Source of the DNA: Vibrio ostreae
Lineage (GTDB): Bacteria; Pseudomonadota; Gammaproteobacteria; Enterobacterales; Vibrionaceae
NCBI RefSeq assembly: GCF_019226825.1
Contig: NZ_CP076643.1
Span: forward strand, 1,426,001-1,490,000
Direction of reading: 5' to 3'
DNA: 64,000 nucleotides
The notes under the pieces were generated by a model, which worked only from the letters and a program-made list of their open reading frames with translations, was not told the DNA's origin and searched no databases. Within the stretch, counting starts at the first letter, position 1, and each line of letters begins with the position of its first letter. Shown here in pieces: positions 37,665 to 48,076 of this stretch. Made by a program: the position numbers and the translations under genes.

Positions 37665-38414
37665 CTAAAGCGATAGCGTTGCGGCAATCTCATCAGAGAT
37701 ATCACCGTTATGATAGACTTCCTGCACGTCATCGAGATCTTCCAGCGCATCAATAAGGCGCAGCAATTTAGGGGCTGTGTTCTCATCGAGTTCAGATTTG
37801 GTTGCAGGAACCAGGGCCACTTCAGCATTGTCGGCGGCAAAACCGGCCTCATCCAGTGCGTCTTTCACCGCGCCAAACTCGTCCGGTGTGGTATACACAT
37901 CAATCGCACCGTCTGCTGCGGTGTCGATGTCTTCTGCACCGCTCTCCAGCGCCACTTCCATCACCTCATCTTCTTCCAGACCCGGTTGATAAGAGATGAC
38001 GCCTTTCTTGTTGAACAGGTAATTGACGCTCCCGTCAGTCCCCAGGTTTCCGCCCGCTTTAGAAAAAGCATGCCGAACACCAGACACGGTGCGGTTGCGG
38101 TTGTCGGTCAGACATTCGACCATTACCGCCGTGCCGCCCGGACCATAACCTTCATAAATGACGGTTTCCATTCCTTCATCACCTTCACCGCCAGCGCCAC
38201 GCGCGACCGCTCGGTTGATAGTGTCACGGGTCATGTTGTTGGAGAGCGCTTTGTCTATCGCTGCACGCAAGCGCGGGTTATTTTCGACCTCTGCACCGCC
38301 CTCTTTGGCTGATACCACAATTTCGCGGATCAGCTTAGTGAAAATTTTACCGCGTTTGGCGTCTTGCGCCGCTTTGCGATGTCGGATGTTTGCCCACTTA
38401 CTGTGACCTGCCAT
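37665..38414 (-). CDS. yebC: YebC/PmpR family protein
   Basis: A 249-residue protein of the TACO1/YebC family. The opening [20 protein letters not shown] and the [23 protein letters not shown] segment are diagnostic. Members act as transcriptional regulators or in translation of proline-rich stretches; which applies here is not visible. Confidence 0.95.
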   Translation of the reverse strand: MAGHSKWANIRHRKAAQDAKRGKIFTKLIREIVVSAKEGGAEVENNPRLRAAIDKALSNNMTRDTINRAVARGAGGEGDEGMETVIYEGYGPGGTAVMVECLTDNRNRTVSGVRHAFSKAGGNLGTDGSVNYLFNKKGVISYQPGLEEDEVMEVALESGAEDIDTAADGAIDVYTTPDEFGAVKDALDEAGFAADNAEVALVPATKSELDENTAPKLLRLIDALEDLDDVQEVYHNGDISDEIAATLSL

Positions 38415-38714
38415 AGGATTTCCTTACTGCTTGGTGTCATGACTGGTGACGTTTGTGCGTGCTCGCAATCGTTGTCACAATGTTGTTGGTTGAGAGTTGT
38501 ACGGATGAGTGCCATTGCACTGCCCCGCACAAGCTTGAAGACTTTACCGGCTGCAACCAGAGAGCCCGGTAAATACGATGATTGATGACTGAATCGTTAT
38601 GATAATCACTGTATCGTTTTAGTGATAGCGGAAGCGTTCTAATGATAACCAATCGGCTGACTGTAATTCACCCGGCACTATTCACCTGGAACTATTCGCC
38701 CGGAACTAAAAGCA
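38415..38714. other. Gene-free region upstream of yebC
   Basis: About 300 bases with no convincing gene. It should contain the yebC promoter. Near its cysS end there is a short degenerate repeat, GGCACTATTCACCTGGAACT, with a related copy next to it (about 38670-38706). Confidence 0.5.
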
Positions 38715-38738
38715 AAAGTGGGCGATAACGCCCACTTT
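38715..38738 (-). terminator. Terminator after cysS
   Basis: A 10-bp stem (AAAGTGGGCG / CGCCCACTTT) with a 4-base loop, starting about ten bases after the cysS stop. A T-rich context is present on the minus strand. Confidence 0.8.
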
Positions 38739-38747
38739 ATACAGCTG

Positions 38748-40130
38748 TTACTTACGACGCCAGGTCGTACCGTCCGGACCATCTTCAAGGACGATGCCCA
38801 GCTCGTTGAGTTTATCTCGTGCCATATCCGCGTTCGCCCAATCTTTGGCAGCGCGCGAATCGTTACGCAACTTGATCAGAGCTTCAATTTCAGCCACTTC
38901 ATCATCACTGCCTGCATCACCCTGCAGGAAGGCTTCAGGATCCTGATACAGAATGCCGATAACATCAGCCAGTTCACGCATCAGTGCACCCAGAGCGCTG
39001 GCTTTATCCATATCTTCGGTTTTAAGGCGGTTAACTTCACGCGCCATATCAAACAGCACTGAGTACGCTTCCGGAGTATTGAAATCATCGTTCATAGCGC
39101 TGGTAAAGCGGCTGAGGTATTCCTCACCACCGGCCGCCGCAACCGTCATGTCCAGACCACGCAGCGCTGTGTACAGGCGTTCCAGTGAAGCACGAGACTG
39201 ATTGAGGTTCTCTTCACTGTAGTTAAGCTGACTGCGGTAGTGACCGGACATCAGGAAGTAACGTACCGTTTCAGCATCGTAATGTTTCAGAACATCACGG
39301 ATGGTGAAGAAGTTGCCCAGTGATTTAGACATCTTCTCACGGTCCACCATTACCATGCCGCTGTGCATCCAGGTATTAACATACTGAGTGCCGTGCGCGC
39401 AGCAAGACTGGGCGATTTCGTTCTCATGGTGCGGGAACTGCAGATCAGAACCGCCGCCGTGGATATCAAAGTGATTACCCAGAATCGACGAGTTCATCGC
39501 TGAACATTCGATATGCCATCCCGGACGACCCGGGCCCCAAGGCGATTCCCAGGTTGGCTCACCCGGTTTGGACATTTTCCACAGTACGAAATCCAGCGGG
39601 CTGCGCTTCGCGGTTTCGATGTCAACACGGGCACCGGCTTGCAGCTGATCCAGATCCTGTTTTGACAGTTTACCGTACTGATCAAACTTGTTGACTTCAA
39701 ACATCACGTCGCCGTTGTCGGCAACATAAGCGAAACCACGTTCAATCAAACGTTCAACCAGAGCAATGATCTCTTCGATGTAAGCCGTTGCGCGCGGCTC
39801 AACATCCGGGCGTTTGATGTTCAGTGCATCAAAGTCTGCGTACATTTCCTCGATCAGGCGCTCTGTGAGCGAATCACAGGATTCCTGATTTTCCGCCGCA
39901 CGCTTGATGATTTTGTCGTCGATGTCGGTAATGTTACGCACGAAGGTCAGGTCGTAACCCAGGTAACGCAGGTAACGGGACACCACGTCGAATGAGACGA
40001 AGGTACGGCCGTGCCCGATATGACAGAGATCGTATATTGTGACTCCACACACGTACATGCCAACTTTACCGGCAGTGATGGGTTTGAATTCCTCTTTCTG
40101 TCTCGTGAGTGTGTTATAAATCTTCAACAT
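38748..40130 (-). CDS. cysS: Cysteinyl-tRNA synthetase
   Basis: A 460-residue class I synthetase. The HIGH motif is in [20 protein letters not shown] is present in [11 protein letters not shown], and zinc ligands lie in [18 protein letters not shown] and [11 protein letters not shown]. It charges tRNA-Cys. It is divergent from ppiB. Confidence 0.97.
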   Translation of the reverse strand: MLKIYNTLTRQKEEFKPITAGKVGMYVCGVTIYDLCHIGHGRTFVSFDVVSRYLRYLGYDLTFVRNITDIDDKIIKRAAENQESCDSLTERLIEEMYADFDALNIKRPDVEPRATAYIEEIIALVERLIERGFAYVADNGDVMFEVNKFDQYGKLSKQDLDQLQAGARVDIETAKRSPLDFVLWKMSKPGEPTWESPWGPGRPGWHIECSAMNSSILGNHFDIHGGGSDLQFPHHENEIAQSCCAHGTQYVNTWMHSGMVMVDREKMSKSLGNFFTIRDVLKHYDAETVRYFLMSGHYRSQLNYSEENLNQSRASLERLYTALRGLDMTVAAAGGEEYLSRFTSAMNDDFNTPEAYSVLFDMAREVNRLKTEDMDKASALGALMRELADVIGILYQDPEAFLQGDAGSDDEVAEIEALIKLRNDSRAAKDWANADMARDKLNELGIVLEDGPDGTTWRRK

Positions 40131-40275
40131 GATCGCTATCTAATTACCGTTAAAACCAAAATAGTGCCACAGTATAACAACTCTGTTATCGTCTGGTCAT
40201 CCATTTGATGTTTTGAATGGACAAAAAGTTAGGCTAAAATCGCCTATTCACACAAAACAAGCAAAGGTAATGCAC

Positions 40276-40770
40276 ATGATCACCCTTCACACAAACTTTG
40301 GTGACATTAAAATTCAACTGAACGAGGAAAAAGCGCCGGAAACCAGCGCAAACTTTCTGCAATACTGCCGTGACGGTTTCTACGACAACACTCTGTTCCA
40401 CCGTGTTATCGATGGCTTTATGGTTCAGGGCGGCGGCATGACGTCTGGTCTGCGTGAAAAGCCAACTCGTGCACCGATTCGCAACGAAGCGAATAACGGC
40501 CTGAGCAACAAAGTTGGTACGCTGGCAATGGCGCGTACCATGGAACCGCACTCTGCAAGTTCTCAGTTCTTCATCAACGTAAACAACAACACTTTCCTGG
40601 ATTTCCGCTCAGAAAGCCTGGATGGCTGGGGTTACTGTGTATTTGGTGAAGTGGTTGAAGGCATGGACGTGGTTAACCAAATCAAAGGTGTAAGCACCGG
40701 TTCTTACGGCATGCACCAGGACGTACCACTGGATGAAGTGGTCATTACTGGCACCACCATCGAAGAATAA
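40276..40770 (+). CDS. ppiB: Peptidyl-prolyl cis-trans isomerase B (cyclophilin)
   Basis: A 164-residue cytoplasmic cyclophilin, the same length as E. coli PpiB. Active-site parts are [26 protein letters not shown] and [19 protein letters not shown] eight bases upstream decides for the ATG at 40276 over ATG codons at 40270 and further upstream, which add non-conserved residues. Confidence 0.95.
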   Translation: MITLHTNFGDIKIQLNEEKAPETSANFLQYCRDGFYDNTLFHRVIDGFMVQGGGMTSGLREKPTRAPIRNEANNGLSNKVGTLAMARTMEPHSASSQFFINVNNNTFLDFRSESLDGWGYCVFGEVVEGMDVVNQIKGVSTGSYGMHQDVPLDEVVITGTTIEE

Positions 40771-40812
40771 TCGACACAGGAGCGCCGCCAGCGGCGCTCC
40801 GAATCAAACTCT

Positions 40813-41550
40813 ATGCATACTTTATTTATTTCAGATCTCCACCTGACCCCCCATCGCCCGGACATTACCGGTTGTTTCTTTCAGTTTATGCGTAACGAAG
40901 CCGTCAATGCCGATGCGCTTTACGTGCTGGGAGACCTGTTTGATTTTTGGATTGGTGATGATGACCCGACCGACTTTGCCAACCAAATCAGGCAGGAATT
41001 CAAACGTCTGACTCAACATGGCGTACCCTGTTATTTTATCCACGGTAATCGTGATTTTCTGGTCGGCCGTCGCTTCGCCAGACAAACAGGCGTCACCTTA
41101 CTTGACGAAGAAGCCACCATCGATCTTTATGGTACCAAAGCCGTTATTCTGCATGGCGACACGTTATGTACTCACGATGTGCGCTATTTGGCATTTCGGG
41201 AAAAAGTCCATCAGCCCTGGCTACAGTGGCTGTTTAACCGCTTACCTTATTGGGTTAAAAAGCGTATTGTGGCGAAAATTCAGACAGACATCCGCAGTGA
41301 TAAAAGTCAGAAAGCGATGGAGATTATGGATGTGACTCCAGACGAGGTTATCCGCGTGATGGAGCGCCATCAGGTAAACCTGATGATTCATGGTCATACT
41401 CACCGTCCGGCCATTCATCAGTTAAGTGATGACCCGCAAAAAACCAGGATCGTTTTAGGCGACTGGTACACACAGGGCTCAGTATTGGTCTATTCTGACA
41501 GTGGTTATTCACTGGGAAATCGGTTATTCACTCAGCAATCGTCGCTCTAA
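40813..41550 (+). CDS. lpxH: UDP-2,3-diacylglucosamine diphosphatase LpxH
   Basis: A 245-residue metallophosphoesterase of lipid A synthesis that hydrolyses UDP-2,3-diacylglucosamine to lipid X. Metal-binding motifs are SDLHLTP, GDLFDFW, HGNRDFL, LHGDTLC and HGHTHRP. It is 40 bases behind ppiB and probably co-transcribed. Confidence 0.95.
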   Translation: MHTLFISDLHLTPHRPDITGCFFQFMRNEAVNADALYVLGDLFDFWIGDDDPTDFANQIRQEFKRLTQHGVPCYFIHGNRDFLVGRRFARQTGVTLLDEEATIDLYGTKAVILHGDTLCTHDVRYLAFREKVHQPWLQWLFNRLPYWVKKRIVAKIQTDIRSDKSQKAMEIMDVTPDEVIRVMERHQVNLMIHGHTHRPAIHQLSDDPQKTRIVLGDWYTQGSVLVYSDSGYSLGNRLFTQQSSL

Positions 41551-41564
41551 TCGCCAGCGCCTCA

Positions 41565-41608
41565 ACATCGTTTCTGGCCTCAATCGTTTCTGGCCTCAAT
41601 CGTTTCTG
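41565..41608. repeat. Short tandem repeat, period 16
   Basis: The unit CAATCGTTTCTGGCCT occurs about 2.7 times just after lpxH (41565, 41581, 41597), with only the first and last copies slightly changed. Confidence 0.85.
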
Positions 41609-41733
41609 AAGTTTGTCGCCGCTGGCACGATTTTATTGCATGATATTATTGCAGTAGTAGCACGTTATTATATTCTGCCTGGATTAAGTTCAACCTAGTT
41701 TCGACAACGTCAATTTTTGGGGTAAATGCTGCC

Positions 41734-42951
41734 TTGGCCAATTCATATATCGCACGTCAGCCTATTCTGGATAGCAACAGAAAAACCATTGGTTACGAAC
41801 TGCTGTTTCGTGATGGGCCTAAGAATACGTTTCCGGAGATCGATCCGGATTTAGCCACCAGCCGACTGCTGTCAGATCACTTTCTTTCCACCCATTACAG
41901 TACCCTGGGTAAGCATCTCGGCTTTGTTAATTTTCCTTATCAAAGCCTGATCAACTTAGTGCCGACGCTGTTCCCAACCAATAGCCTGGTGGTCGAAGTG
42001 CTGGAAGATTGCCTTCCGACTCCAGAGCTTTTAGAAGCGGTGCGCAAGATGGCACGCATGGGCTACAAAATTGCCTTGGATGATTTTGTCCCCAGCGTGG
42101 AATGGAAAGCCTTTTTGCCCTACGTTTCTATCATCAAGTTCGATATCCGGATTGTTCCGATCGAAAAGGCCAGACAATTCATCTATAAACTGCGTGAGTC
42201 CAAGATTGTGTTTCTGGCAGAGAAAGTTGAAACTTATCAGGAATTTGAGCAAGCAAAAGCGGCAGGGTTCAGCTACTTCCAAGGCTATTTTTTCAGTAAA
42301 CCCGAAGTGTTACAGCGCAAAGCATTAGAACCTGCGTTCTGGACCATGGTTCAGTTGTGTAAAGAAGTCGCCAGTGAGGAGATTGACTACAAGAAGCTTG
42401 AGTCGTTGATCGTTCAGGACGTCACCCTGTCTTATAAACTGCTTGCTCTGGTGAACTCCTCATCCGTGGTCAGCTCTAAAATTCAGTCTTTTAAACAGGC
42501 ACTGGTTTATCTGGGTGAAGAGCGACTACGCAAGTTTGTCTCACTGGTGGCTATCGCATCCACTCAATCAGACAAACCGGATTATCTGTATGGCTTGTCC
42601 ATTCAGCGCGCTCGTTACTGCGAGCAGCTCTACGCCACGCTTAACAAGAATGGCGAAACCGGTAACGCTTTTCTGACCGGAATGTTCTCCCTACTCGACA
42701 GCCTGCTGGATCAAACCCTCGAGTCAATCGTCAGCGAGATCCCGCTCGAAGCTCAAGTCAAAGAGGCGCTATTGGAAGAGAAAGGCGTGTTAGGCACGAT
42801 ACTGGCACTGACCAAAGCGTATGAACAGGCACAATGGCAGAAGGTGTCGGAACTTGCCAGCCAACTCGGCATCGCCGATGCAGAACTGAGTGCCTGTTAC
42901 GACGATGCCGTAAAATGGACTGCGGACTTGCTCAATATCAGTCCAGAATAA
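41734..42951 (+). CDS. cdgJ: EAL-HDOD cyclic-di-GMP phosphodiesterase (CdgJ-like)
   Basis: A 405-residue YuxH-type protein. The N-terminal EAL domain (about 1-200) has IGYELLFRDG (EAL position), NFPYQSL, VVEVLED, IALDDF, IIKFDI, VET and YFQGYFFSKP, so most metal and substrate residues are kept. The C-terminal HDOD domain covers about 200-390 (VQDVTLSYKLLALVNSS). V. cholerae CdgJ has this architecture and, as I recall, lies at the matching place (between lpxH and a SEC-C gene) and promotes motility. The start is a TTG with GGGG upstream. The symbol rests on synteny from memory. Confidence 0.75.
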   Translation: MANSYIARQPILDSNRKTIGYELLFRDGPKNTFPEIDPDLATSRLLSDHFLSTHYSTLGKHLGFVNFPYQSLINLVPTLFPTNSLVVEVLEDCLPTPELLEAVRKMARMGYKIALDDFVPSVEWKAFLPYVSIIKFDIRIVPIEKARQFIYKLRESKIVFLAEKVETYQEFEQAKAAGFSYFQGYFFSKPEVLQRKALEPAFWTMVQLCKEVASEEIDYKKLESLIVQDVTLSYKLLALVNSSSVVSSKIQSFKQALVYLGEERLRKFVSLVAIASTQSDKPDYLYGLSIQRARYCEQLYATLNKNGETGNAFLTGMFSLLDSLLDQTLESIVSEIPLEAQVKEALLEEKGVLGTILALTKAYEQAQWQKVSELASQLGIADAELSACYDDAVKWTADLLNISPE

Positions 42952-43045
42952 CCCCTACGACTGATGACCAAACACCAATTCTCGACATGCGCACAGGTAG
43001 CTCATACACTGTGCGTCATTATTTTGTTACGTCAGAGAGTAGAAC

Positions 43046-43513
43046 ATGACTCAATGTTACTGCGGCAGTCACAGCAGTTACGCTGATTGTTGCCAGCCGA
43101 TCCATCAGGATCACAGTCAGGCAAACACGCCGGAGCAGTTAATGCGATCCCGTTATAGCGCCCATGTCCTCGGCCTGGTCGATTTTGTTGTCGCCACTTA
43201 CCACCCAAGTTGTGAAGCCGAGTCAGAACGTGAGGCTATCGCCCGGTCGATTGATAGTGACTGGCAGAAACTGGAAGTGATCAGTGCCGATCCGGGTAGC
43301 CATACCGATGAGGGGTTTGTTCACTTCAAAGCCTATTTTAGCGATGACAGCCAAAGCTATTGCCTGGAGGAGCGTTCGCGCTTTATCCGTGAAAACGGCC
43401 TGTGGTTTTATATCGACGGCGAATTTCCGCAACAAAAGCCAAACATAAAAGCAGGCCGTAATGATCCTTGCCCGTGTGGCAGCGGTAAAAAATTTAAAAA
43501 GTGCTGCGGCTAA
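43046..43513 (+). CDS. YchJ-family SEC-C protein (UPF0225)
   Basis: A 155-residue protein with an N-terminal zinc-knuckle-like [13 protein letters not shown] and a C-terminal SEC-C motif [15 protein letters not shown], separated by an NTF2-like domain (about 25-130). Size and double motif fit YchJ. Its role is unknown. A bidirectional terminator follows. Confidence 0.85.
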   Translation: MTQCYCGSHSSYADCCQPIHQDHSQANTPEQLMRSRYSAHVLGLVDFVVATYHPSCEAESEREAIARSIDSDWQKLEVISADPGSHTDEGFVHFKAYFSDDSQSYCLEERSRFIRENGLWFYIDGEFPQQKPNIKAGRNDPCPCGSGKKFKKCCG

Positions 43514-43547
43514 CCTCAGACGATAATAAAGACTGCACCAGAACAAC

Positions 43548-43572
43548 AAAGGGCCGGATAATCCGGCCCTTT
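43548..43572. terminator. Bidirectional terminator
   Basis: A 10-bp stem (AAAGGGCCGG / CCGGCCCTTT) with a 5-base loop between convergent genes. Confidence 0.8.
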
Positions 43573-43592
43573 GTCTATCAATCTTATCAGTC

Positions 43593-44309
43593 TTATTCCT
43601 GATCGATCATCCACTTGCGGAATGCTTTACGCTCTTCTTTAGATGCCTGCAGGTAAAGTCGCTGCAGACCGCCCAGCACACTACCTTGTGGTGCAGGCTG
43701 CGTATCTACGATCTGGGTGCTTATTGCCGCTGCAGGACGCGCAGAAGCCGCTTGCGGAGCTGCCGCCATGTTGGCTGCAGGATTCGCGATGGTGACGTAA
43801 GTCAGGCCTACGGCCGCTTTACCACCTTTTTTGTTGTAGCTCTCGACTTCATCGCTGAAGTTCTGGCCTAACACAAACCCTTTAGGCGAGATTTTATCAC
43901 TAACAGTCTTGATCGCTTGATTTGTTTCGATATCAACAAGCGCCCAGTTGAAGTCATTGATGCCTTCTTCAGCCTCTCGCGCGTTACGATAGTCTGGTAC
44001 CCGAAATGTAAGTTTCTTATCTGACGCCTCAAACTTGAAAATGATTAACTCGCTGTAAACTTTCTTCGCTTTATCTCGTTTAACAAAGTTCTGCGAATAA
44101 CGAAACGCGATCTGATTGAGGCCATCCGGTAATTCAACACTACGGTTCGCATCGAAAATGCTACCCTGAATTTCCGGTTTTTCCATGTTAACCACGTGCA
44201 AGTCTATTTCTTCCGGAATATTGACCGTAACCGCAGCATGCGCTACACCCGACAACATCAAACTTACTACGAATGCACTACCTATATTTTTCAAAGAAGA
44301 AATAGCCAC
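43593..44309 (-). CDS. DUF2057 (YccT/UPF0319) secreted protein
   Basis: A 238-residue protein with a signal peptide (SLMLSGVAHA). The mature part begins VTVNIPEEIDLHVVNMEKP and includes LPDGLNQIAFRYSQNF, typical of the DUF2057/UPF0319 family. The C-terminal third is low-complexity Ala/Pro (about 178-205) followed by a charged helix. No enzymatic motif is seen. It follows the porin gene, separated by a terminator. Confidence 0.8.
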   Translation of the reverse strand: MAISSLKNIGSAFVVSLMLSGVAHAAVTVNIPEEIDLHVVNMEKPEIQGSIFDANRSVELPDGLNQIAFRYSQNFVKRDKAKKVYSELIIFKFEASDKKLTFRVPDYRNAREAEEGINDFNWALVDIETNQAIKTVSDKISPKGFVLGQNFSDEVESYNKKGGKAAVGLTYVTIANPAANMAAAPQAASARPAAAISTQIVDTQPAPQGSVLGGLQRLYLQASKEERKAFRKWMIDQE

Positions 44310-44327
44310 GTTTTTGTCTCCTACTAA

Positions 44328-44350
44328 AAAGCCCAGCTTTGCTGGGCTTT
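44328..44350 (-). terminator. Terminator after the porin gene
   Basis: A 10-bp stem (AAAGCCCAGC / GCTGGGCTTT) with a 3-base loop, between ompT and the DUF2057 gene. A-rich sequence at its left gives T residues on the minus strand. Confidence 0.8.
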
Positions 44351-44372
44351 ATATTAACAGTAACCGATTGAA

Positions 44373-45353
44373 TTACCAGTATACGCGAGCACCTAGTGCT
44401 AGCTTGTTCGCATCATCTTTGCCTTCTTGAGACTTGAAGTTGTACTCAGCGTAAACACGAGCCCATTTAGCAAAAATGTGGTCAACACCTAAAATAATGT
44501 TTTGGGTTTCATCAGTATCACCATCGAAATCCCAGTACTGGTAGTTACCGTATACAGACGTTTTCTCTACAACTTCAAATTTTGCACCCAGGTGGAAGCT
44601 GTTAGATTCAACTTTAAAATCCTGATCGTTTGCGTCTGCTTTGTTGTATGCGTAAGTCAGACCGATAACACCTGAACCAATGTAGTACTCAGCGGTTGCT
44701 TCAACATACGTTGCGTCGTAATCATTAGAAACATTCTTGATACCTGAAAGGTCAGGATCTGTCTCTGCGCCAGTTTTATCAGACATGAATGCACCACCAA
44801 CGTGCACTGCCAAGTCGCCAAACGCAGTACCTACGTATGCTTCACCCATTTCTGGATTGCTGTCGTTTTCTGGCAGATTGTATTGCGCTTTTAACCACGC
44901 AGCGTCAGAGCTGATCTGATAATTGATTGAACTACTTTGATAGAAGTTATCACCAAAACCTTCACTTGCGTATGGACCCATGTCGTAGTTGTAGGCATAG
45001 ATCGCACCATAAATATCATCATATAGAGGATTATGCTGACCAAAAGTCACTGTGCCGTATGAATCGTTTGAGAAACCGATGTAGTGAGTACGCAGGTCGC
45101 CACCTTCAACGGCCATCTCGACGTTGCCTAAAACAGCTAGATCTTGAGCCGCTTGATAAGACAGGTTTACCCCCCAACGAGAACTGCTTTTGTCAATTTT
45201 AGCATCGTCGTCACCGTCTACGTCAGAGAACTCAACGTATTCACGTAGCTGACCGTAGAAGTCAACAGTTGCGTCGTCAGTTTTGTATACTTCAGCTGCA
45301 TTCGCTGAACCGGCTGCTGCCATAACAGCAAGCGCTAGTAGCGTCTTTTTCAT
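44373..45353 (-). CDS. ompT: OmpT-type general porin
   Basis: A 326-residue outer membrane porin. The signal peptide ends at SANA. The mature protein starts AEVYKTDDATVDFYGQLREYVEFSD and shows alternating strands such as LAVLGNVEMAVEGG and YGTVTFGQHNPLYDDIYG, a pattern shared by Vibrio OmpT/OmpU porins. It ends GARVYW, with Trp instead of the usual terminal Phe. In V. cholerae this gene lies at the corresponding place before dinG and is controlled by ToxR and CRP; those controls are not proven here. Confidence 0.82.
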   Translation of the reverse strand: MKKTLLALAVMAAAGSANAAEVYKTDDATVDFYGQLREYVEFSDVDGDDDAKIDKSSSRWGVNLSYQAAQDLAVLGNVEMAVEGGDLRTHYIGFSNDSYGTVTFGQHNPLYDDIYGAIYAYNYDMGPYASEGFGDNFYQSSSINYQISSDAAWLKAQYNLPENDSNPEMGEAYVGTAFGDLAVHVGGAFMSDKTGAETDPDLSGIKNVSNDYDATYVEATAEYYIGSGVIGLTYAYNKADANDQDFKVESNSFHLGAKFEVVEKTSVYGNYQYWDFDGDTDETQNIILGVDHIFAKWARVYAEYNFKSQEGKDDANKLALGARVYW

Positions 45354-45865
45354 ATTAATCCACTGCCTTTTCTTAGATGGGAAGTCCGTTTCGATTCCCT
45401 ATTGTTTTTATTGATGATGGTTGCATGACTCTGCGTTCACTTACCATCGCCACTAAGTTCGAGGTTTAGATTGCAAAAGATAATGCTGGCTGTCAAATGG
45501 CTTATAAAAATTTTATAAAAATCAAAAAAATAAATACAAATCAATAATTTAAAGATAAAGCACATCTAAAAAAGGCCAATTTATAAGCAAAAAACTAAGA
45601 AAGTCTAAATGTTAAATGCTTTAACATTGCAGAATTTAAAACCAAGAGGTGCGGATTATAGAGCCTTACACAGAATAATATACATGCAACTATCCTTTTT
45701 TGGGGTTTTATATTTTTCATATTTCAAATTAAATTTAAGTGTATGAAGGTTCAGTTTTTTTTTGTGAACGGGATCTAGATTTAATGTAAAAGCATTCAAT
45801 TTCGTGAACTACTTATCGCTTAGCAAAGTGTGCTAACATCCCGCTCCCGATATGCAGGTCCCGTT
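45354..45865. promoter_or_regulatory. AT-rich divergent region between porin and dinG
   Basis: About 510 bases, very AT-rich, with no convincing gene. This is where the porin promoter and its regulator sites should lie. A TGTGAACGGGATCTAGAT stretch near 45762-45780 shares the GATCTAGAT core seen upstream of cydA. Confidence 0.5.
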
Positions 45866-47941
45866 ATGCTCACAACAAAAATTCAAAAATCGATCAAAAC
45901 CAGCTACCAAAACCTCCAAAGTCAGCTGGACAATTTCGTCCCGCGACGCGCTCAAAATTTTCTGGTGGCGGAAATTGCCAAAACATTATGTGGCAATTAT
46001 CACAAATCGACCCGAATGCTGGTTGCTGAAGCCGGGACCGGGATTGGCAAATCGCTCTCGTATCTGATGGGCGTGATTCCTGTCGCGGTGAACAACAACC
46101 GCAAAGTGGTGATTTCCACCGCGACAGTGGCACTGCAAGAACAGCTGATAAACAAAGATTTGCCTCTGTTTCGCCGCATCACAGACCAAAATTTCTGTTT
46201 TATTCTGGCCAAAGGTCGTCAACGTTACTGCTGTGCGGAAAAACTGGCCGTGGCGAGCGGAGCCGATGGCGGTCAGATGGCGATGTTTGAATCCAAGCCA
46301 TCGCAAAACGACATCGAAACGCTGCAGGAGCTCTACAGCCAGCTTTCACAAGGCAAATGGGACGGTGACCGGGATTCATGGCCAGATACCCTGTCTGACG
46401 CGATTTGGAGCACTATTGTCAGTGACAAGCACAGCTGCAACGGCAGCTTTAGTGCCCACCGTCAGTGTCCGTTCCAGAAAGCGCGCTCAGAACTGGATAA
46501 AACCGATGTCATTATTGCCAACCATAGCCTGGTAATGGCTGATGCCGATCTCGGCGGCGGAGTGATCTTGCCTGAGCCGGAAAACACGATTTACGTGTTT
46601 GACGAAGCCCACCACCTTCCTCACGTAGCACGCGAGCACGCTTCTGCAGCCGCAACCATGAAAGGTGCCGCTTCCTGGCTGGAAAAACTCAATCAAACGC
46701 TGACCAAATTTGCCGGTCTGGCAGACGAGAAACGCGTGGCCCGCTTTCGTAATGAAACCCAGGTCGCCTTACAGCACCTGATTCCGACCCTGACCCAGAT
46801 GCCCAAACAATTTGACCCGATGGCCTTTGAAGAGAAACGCTATCGGTTTGAGCACGGCGATTTACCAGCCTGGCTGGAAGAGGAATCAAAAGAGCTCAAG
46901 CGTCAGAGCCAGAAAGCCAATCAGGCGGTGGCTAAAATTGCCGATTTGATTGCCGAACGGGTCAAAGAAGGTGAACTGGCTTCACGCCTGGCAGAACCTG
47001 CCCTGGCCGAACTTGGGTTTTATATTCAGCGCCTGGAAAATCTGGCTCAGGTATGGCATTTAATGGCGGAACCAAAACGTGAAAAAGGCGCTCCCCTCGC
47101 CCGTTGGCTGGAATTAAGCCCGGAACGCGAGGGGGACTACGTGGTCAACGTATCCCCGTTAGAGATTGGCTGGCAACTGGATCAACAGATCTGGAGCCGC
47201 TGTGTTGGCGCAGTCCTGGTATCGGCCACCATGCGCGCACTCAATTCATTCAGTTTTTTCTGCCGTCAGGCCGGCATCAGTGATAGAGCAGAAGATGGCG
47301 TGCAATTTCTCGCTTTAGCCTCGCCGTTTGATTATCAGAATCAGGCAGAGCTGCTGATACCAGCGATGAAATATGAACCGCAGGCTCCGGAGTACACCCG
47401 TTATCTGGCCGATAAAATCGACACTTACATCGAAGATGGCAAAGCCAATCTGGTGCTTTTCGCCTCTTACTGGCAGATGAAAGAAGTCGCGGAGATTGTT
47501 TCCAAGTTATTCATCAAAAAAGGCTGGGCTCTGCAAGTTCAGGGTGAAAAATCGAGGAAAGAAATTCTCAATAAACATAAAAACCTGGTCGAAAAAGGTA
47601 AAACCAGCGTGCTTTTTGGCACCGGAAGTTTCTCAGAAGGCCTTGATCTCCCGGGGGAATTACTGGAAAACCTGATTATCACCAAGATTCCGTTTGCGGT
47701 ACCAACCTCGCCGGTAGAACAAGCGCACGCAGAATACATCCAGAACCGCGGCGGTAACCCGTTTTTACAGATTACGGTGCCGGAAGCGAGTAAAAAGCTG
47801 ATTCAGTCCGTGGGGCGTTTGCTGCGTAAGGAGCGCGATTGCGGTAGAGTGGTGCTACTCGACCGCCGCATCGTTTCCAAGCGATACGGTAAGTCTCTGC
47901 TCGACTCTTTGCCGCCGTTTAAACGTAAAATAGAATATTGA
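45866..47941 (+). CDS. dinG: ATP-dependent 5'-3' DNA helicase DinG
   Basis: A 691-residue XPD-like superfamily 2 helicase. Walker A is EAGTGIGKSLSYL, the DEAH box is VFDEAHHLP, and the C-terminal motor contains GTGSFSEGLDLPG and QSVGRLLRKERD. Cysteines for the 4Fe-4S cluster are in GRQRYCCAEK and SCNGSFSAHRQC. It helps resolve R-loops, G-quadruplexes and recombination intermediates. The ATG at 45866 was preferred to an earlier one because the leader is not conserved. Confidence 0.93.
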   Translation: MLTTKIQKSIKTSYQNLQSQLDNFVPRRAQNFLVAEIAKTLCGNYHKSTRMLVAEAGTGIGKSLSYLMGVIPVAVNNNRKVVISTATVALQEQLINKDLPLFRRITDQNFCFILAKGRQRYCCAEKLAVASGADGGQMAMFESKPSQNDIETLQELYSQLSQGKWDGDRDSWPDTLSDAIWSTIVSDKHSCNGSFSAHRQCPFQKARSELDKTDVIIANHSLVMADADLGGGVILPEPENTIYVFDEAHHLPHVAREHASAAATMKGAASWLEKLNQTLTKFAGLADEKRVARFRNETQVALQHLIPTLTQMPKQFDPMAFEEKRYRFEHGDLPAWLEEESKELKRQSQKANQAVAKIADLIAERVKEGELASRLAEPALAELGFYIQRLENLAQVWHLMAEPKREKGAPLARWLELSPEREGDYVVNVSPLEIGWQLDQQIWSRCVGAVLVSATMRALNSFSFFCRQAGISDRAEDGVQFLALASPFDYQNQAELLIPAMKYEPQAPEYTRYLADKIDTYIEDGKANLVLFASYWQMKEVAEIVSKLFIKKGWALQVQGEKSRKEILNKHKNLVEKGKTSVLFGTGSFSEGLDLPGELLENLIITKIPFAVPTSPVEQAHAEYIQNRGGNPFLQITVPEASKKLIQSVGRLLRKERDCGRVVLLDRRIVSKRYGKSLLDSLPPFKRKIEY

Positions 47942-47999
47942 TCGGTTCGGATTCATACAGACACAGTACAATGGTGGGTTACCCTTGTCGGACGCCAGA

Positions 48000-48062
48000 T
48001 GTGAACGCATTACGTACTTTTAACGCATAACGCACCTTGAACGCAAAACCTACCTGAACGGA
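48000..48062. repeat. Degenerate short direct repeats before priC
   Basis: GAACGCA/TAACGCA elements recur at about 17-18 base spacing (starting near 48002, 48019 and 48037), ending with GAACGG just before the priC ribosome site. They are imperfect. Confidence 0.5.
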
Positions 48063-48076
48063 CAATAAGCTAAATT

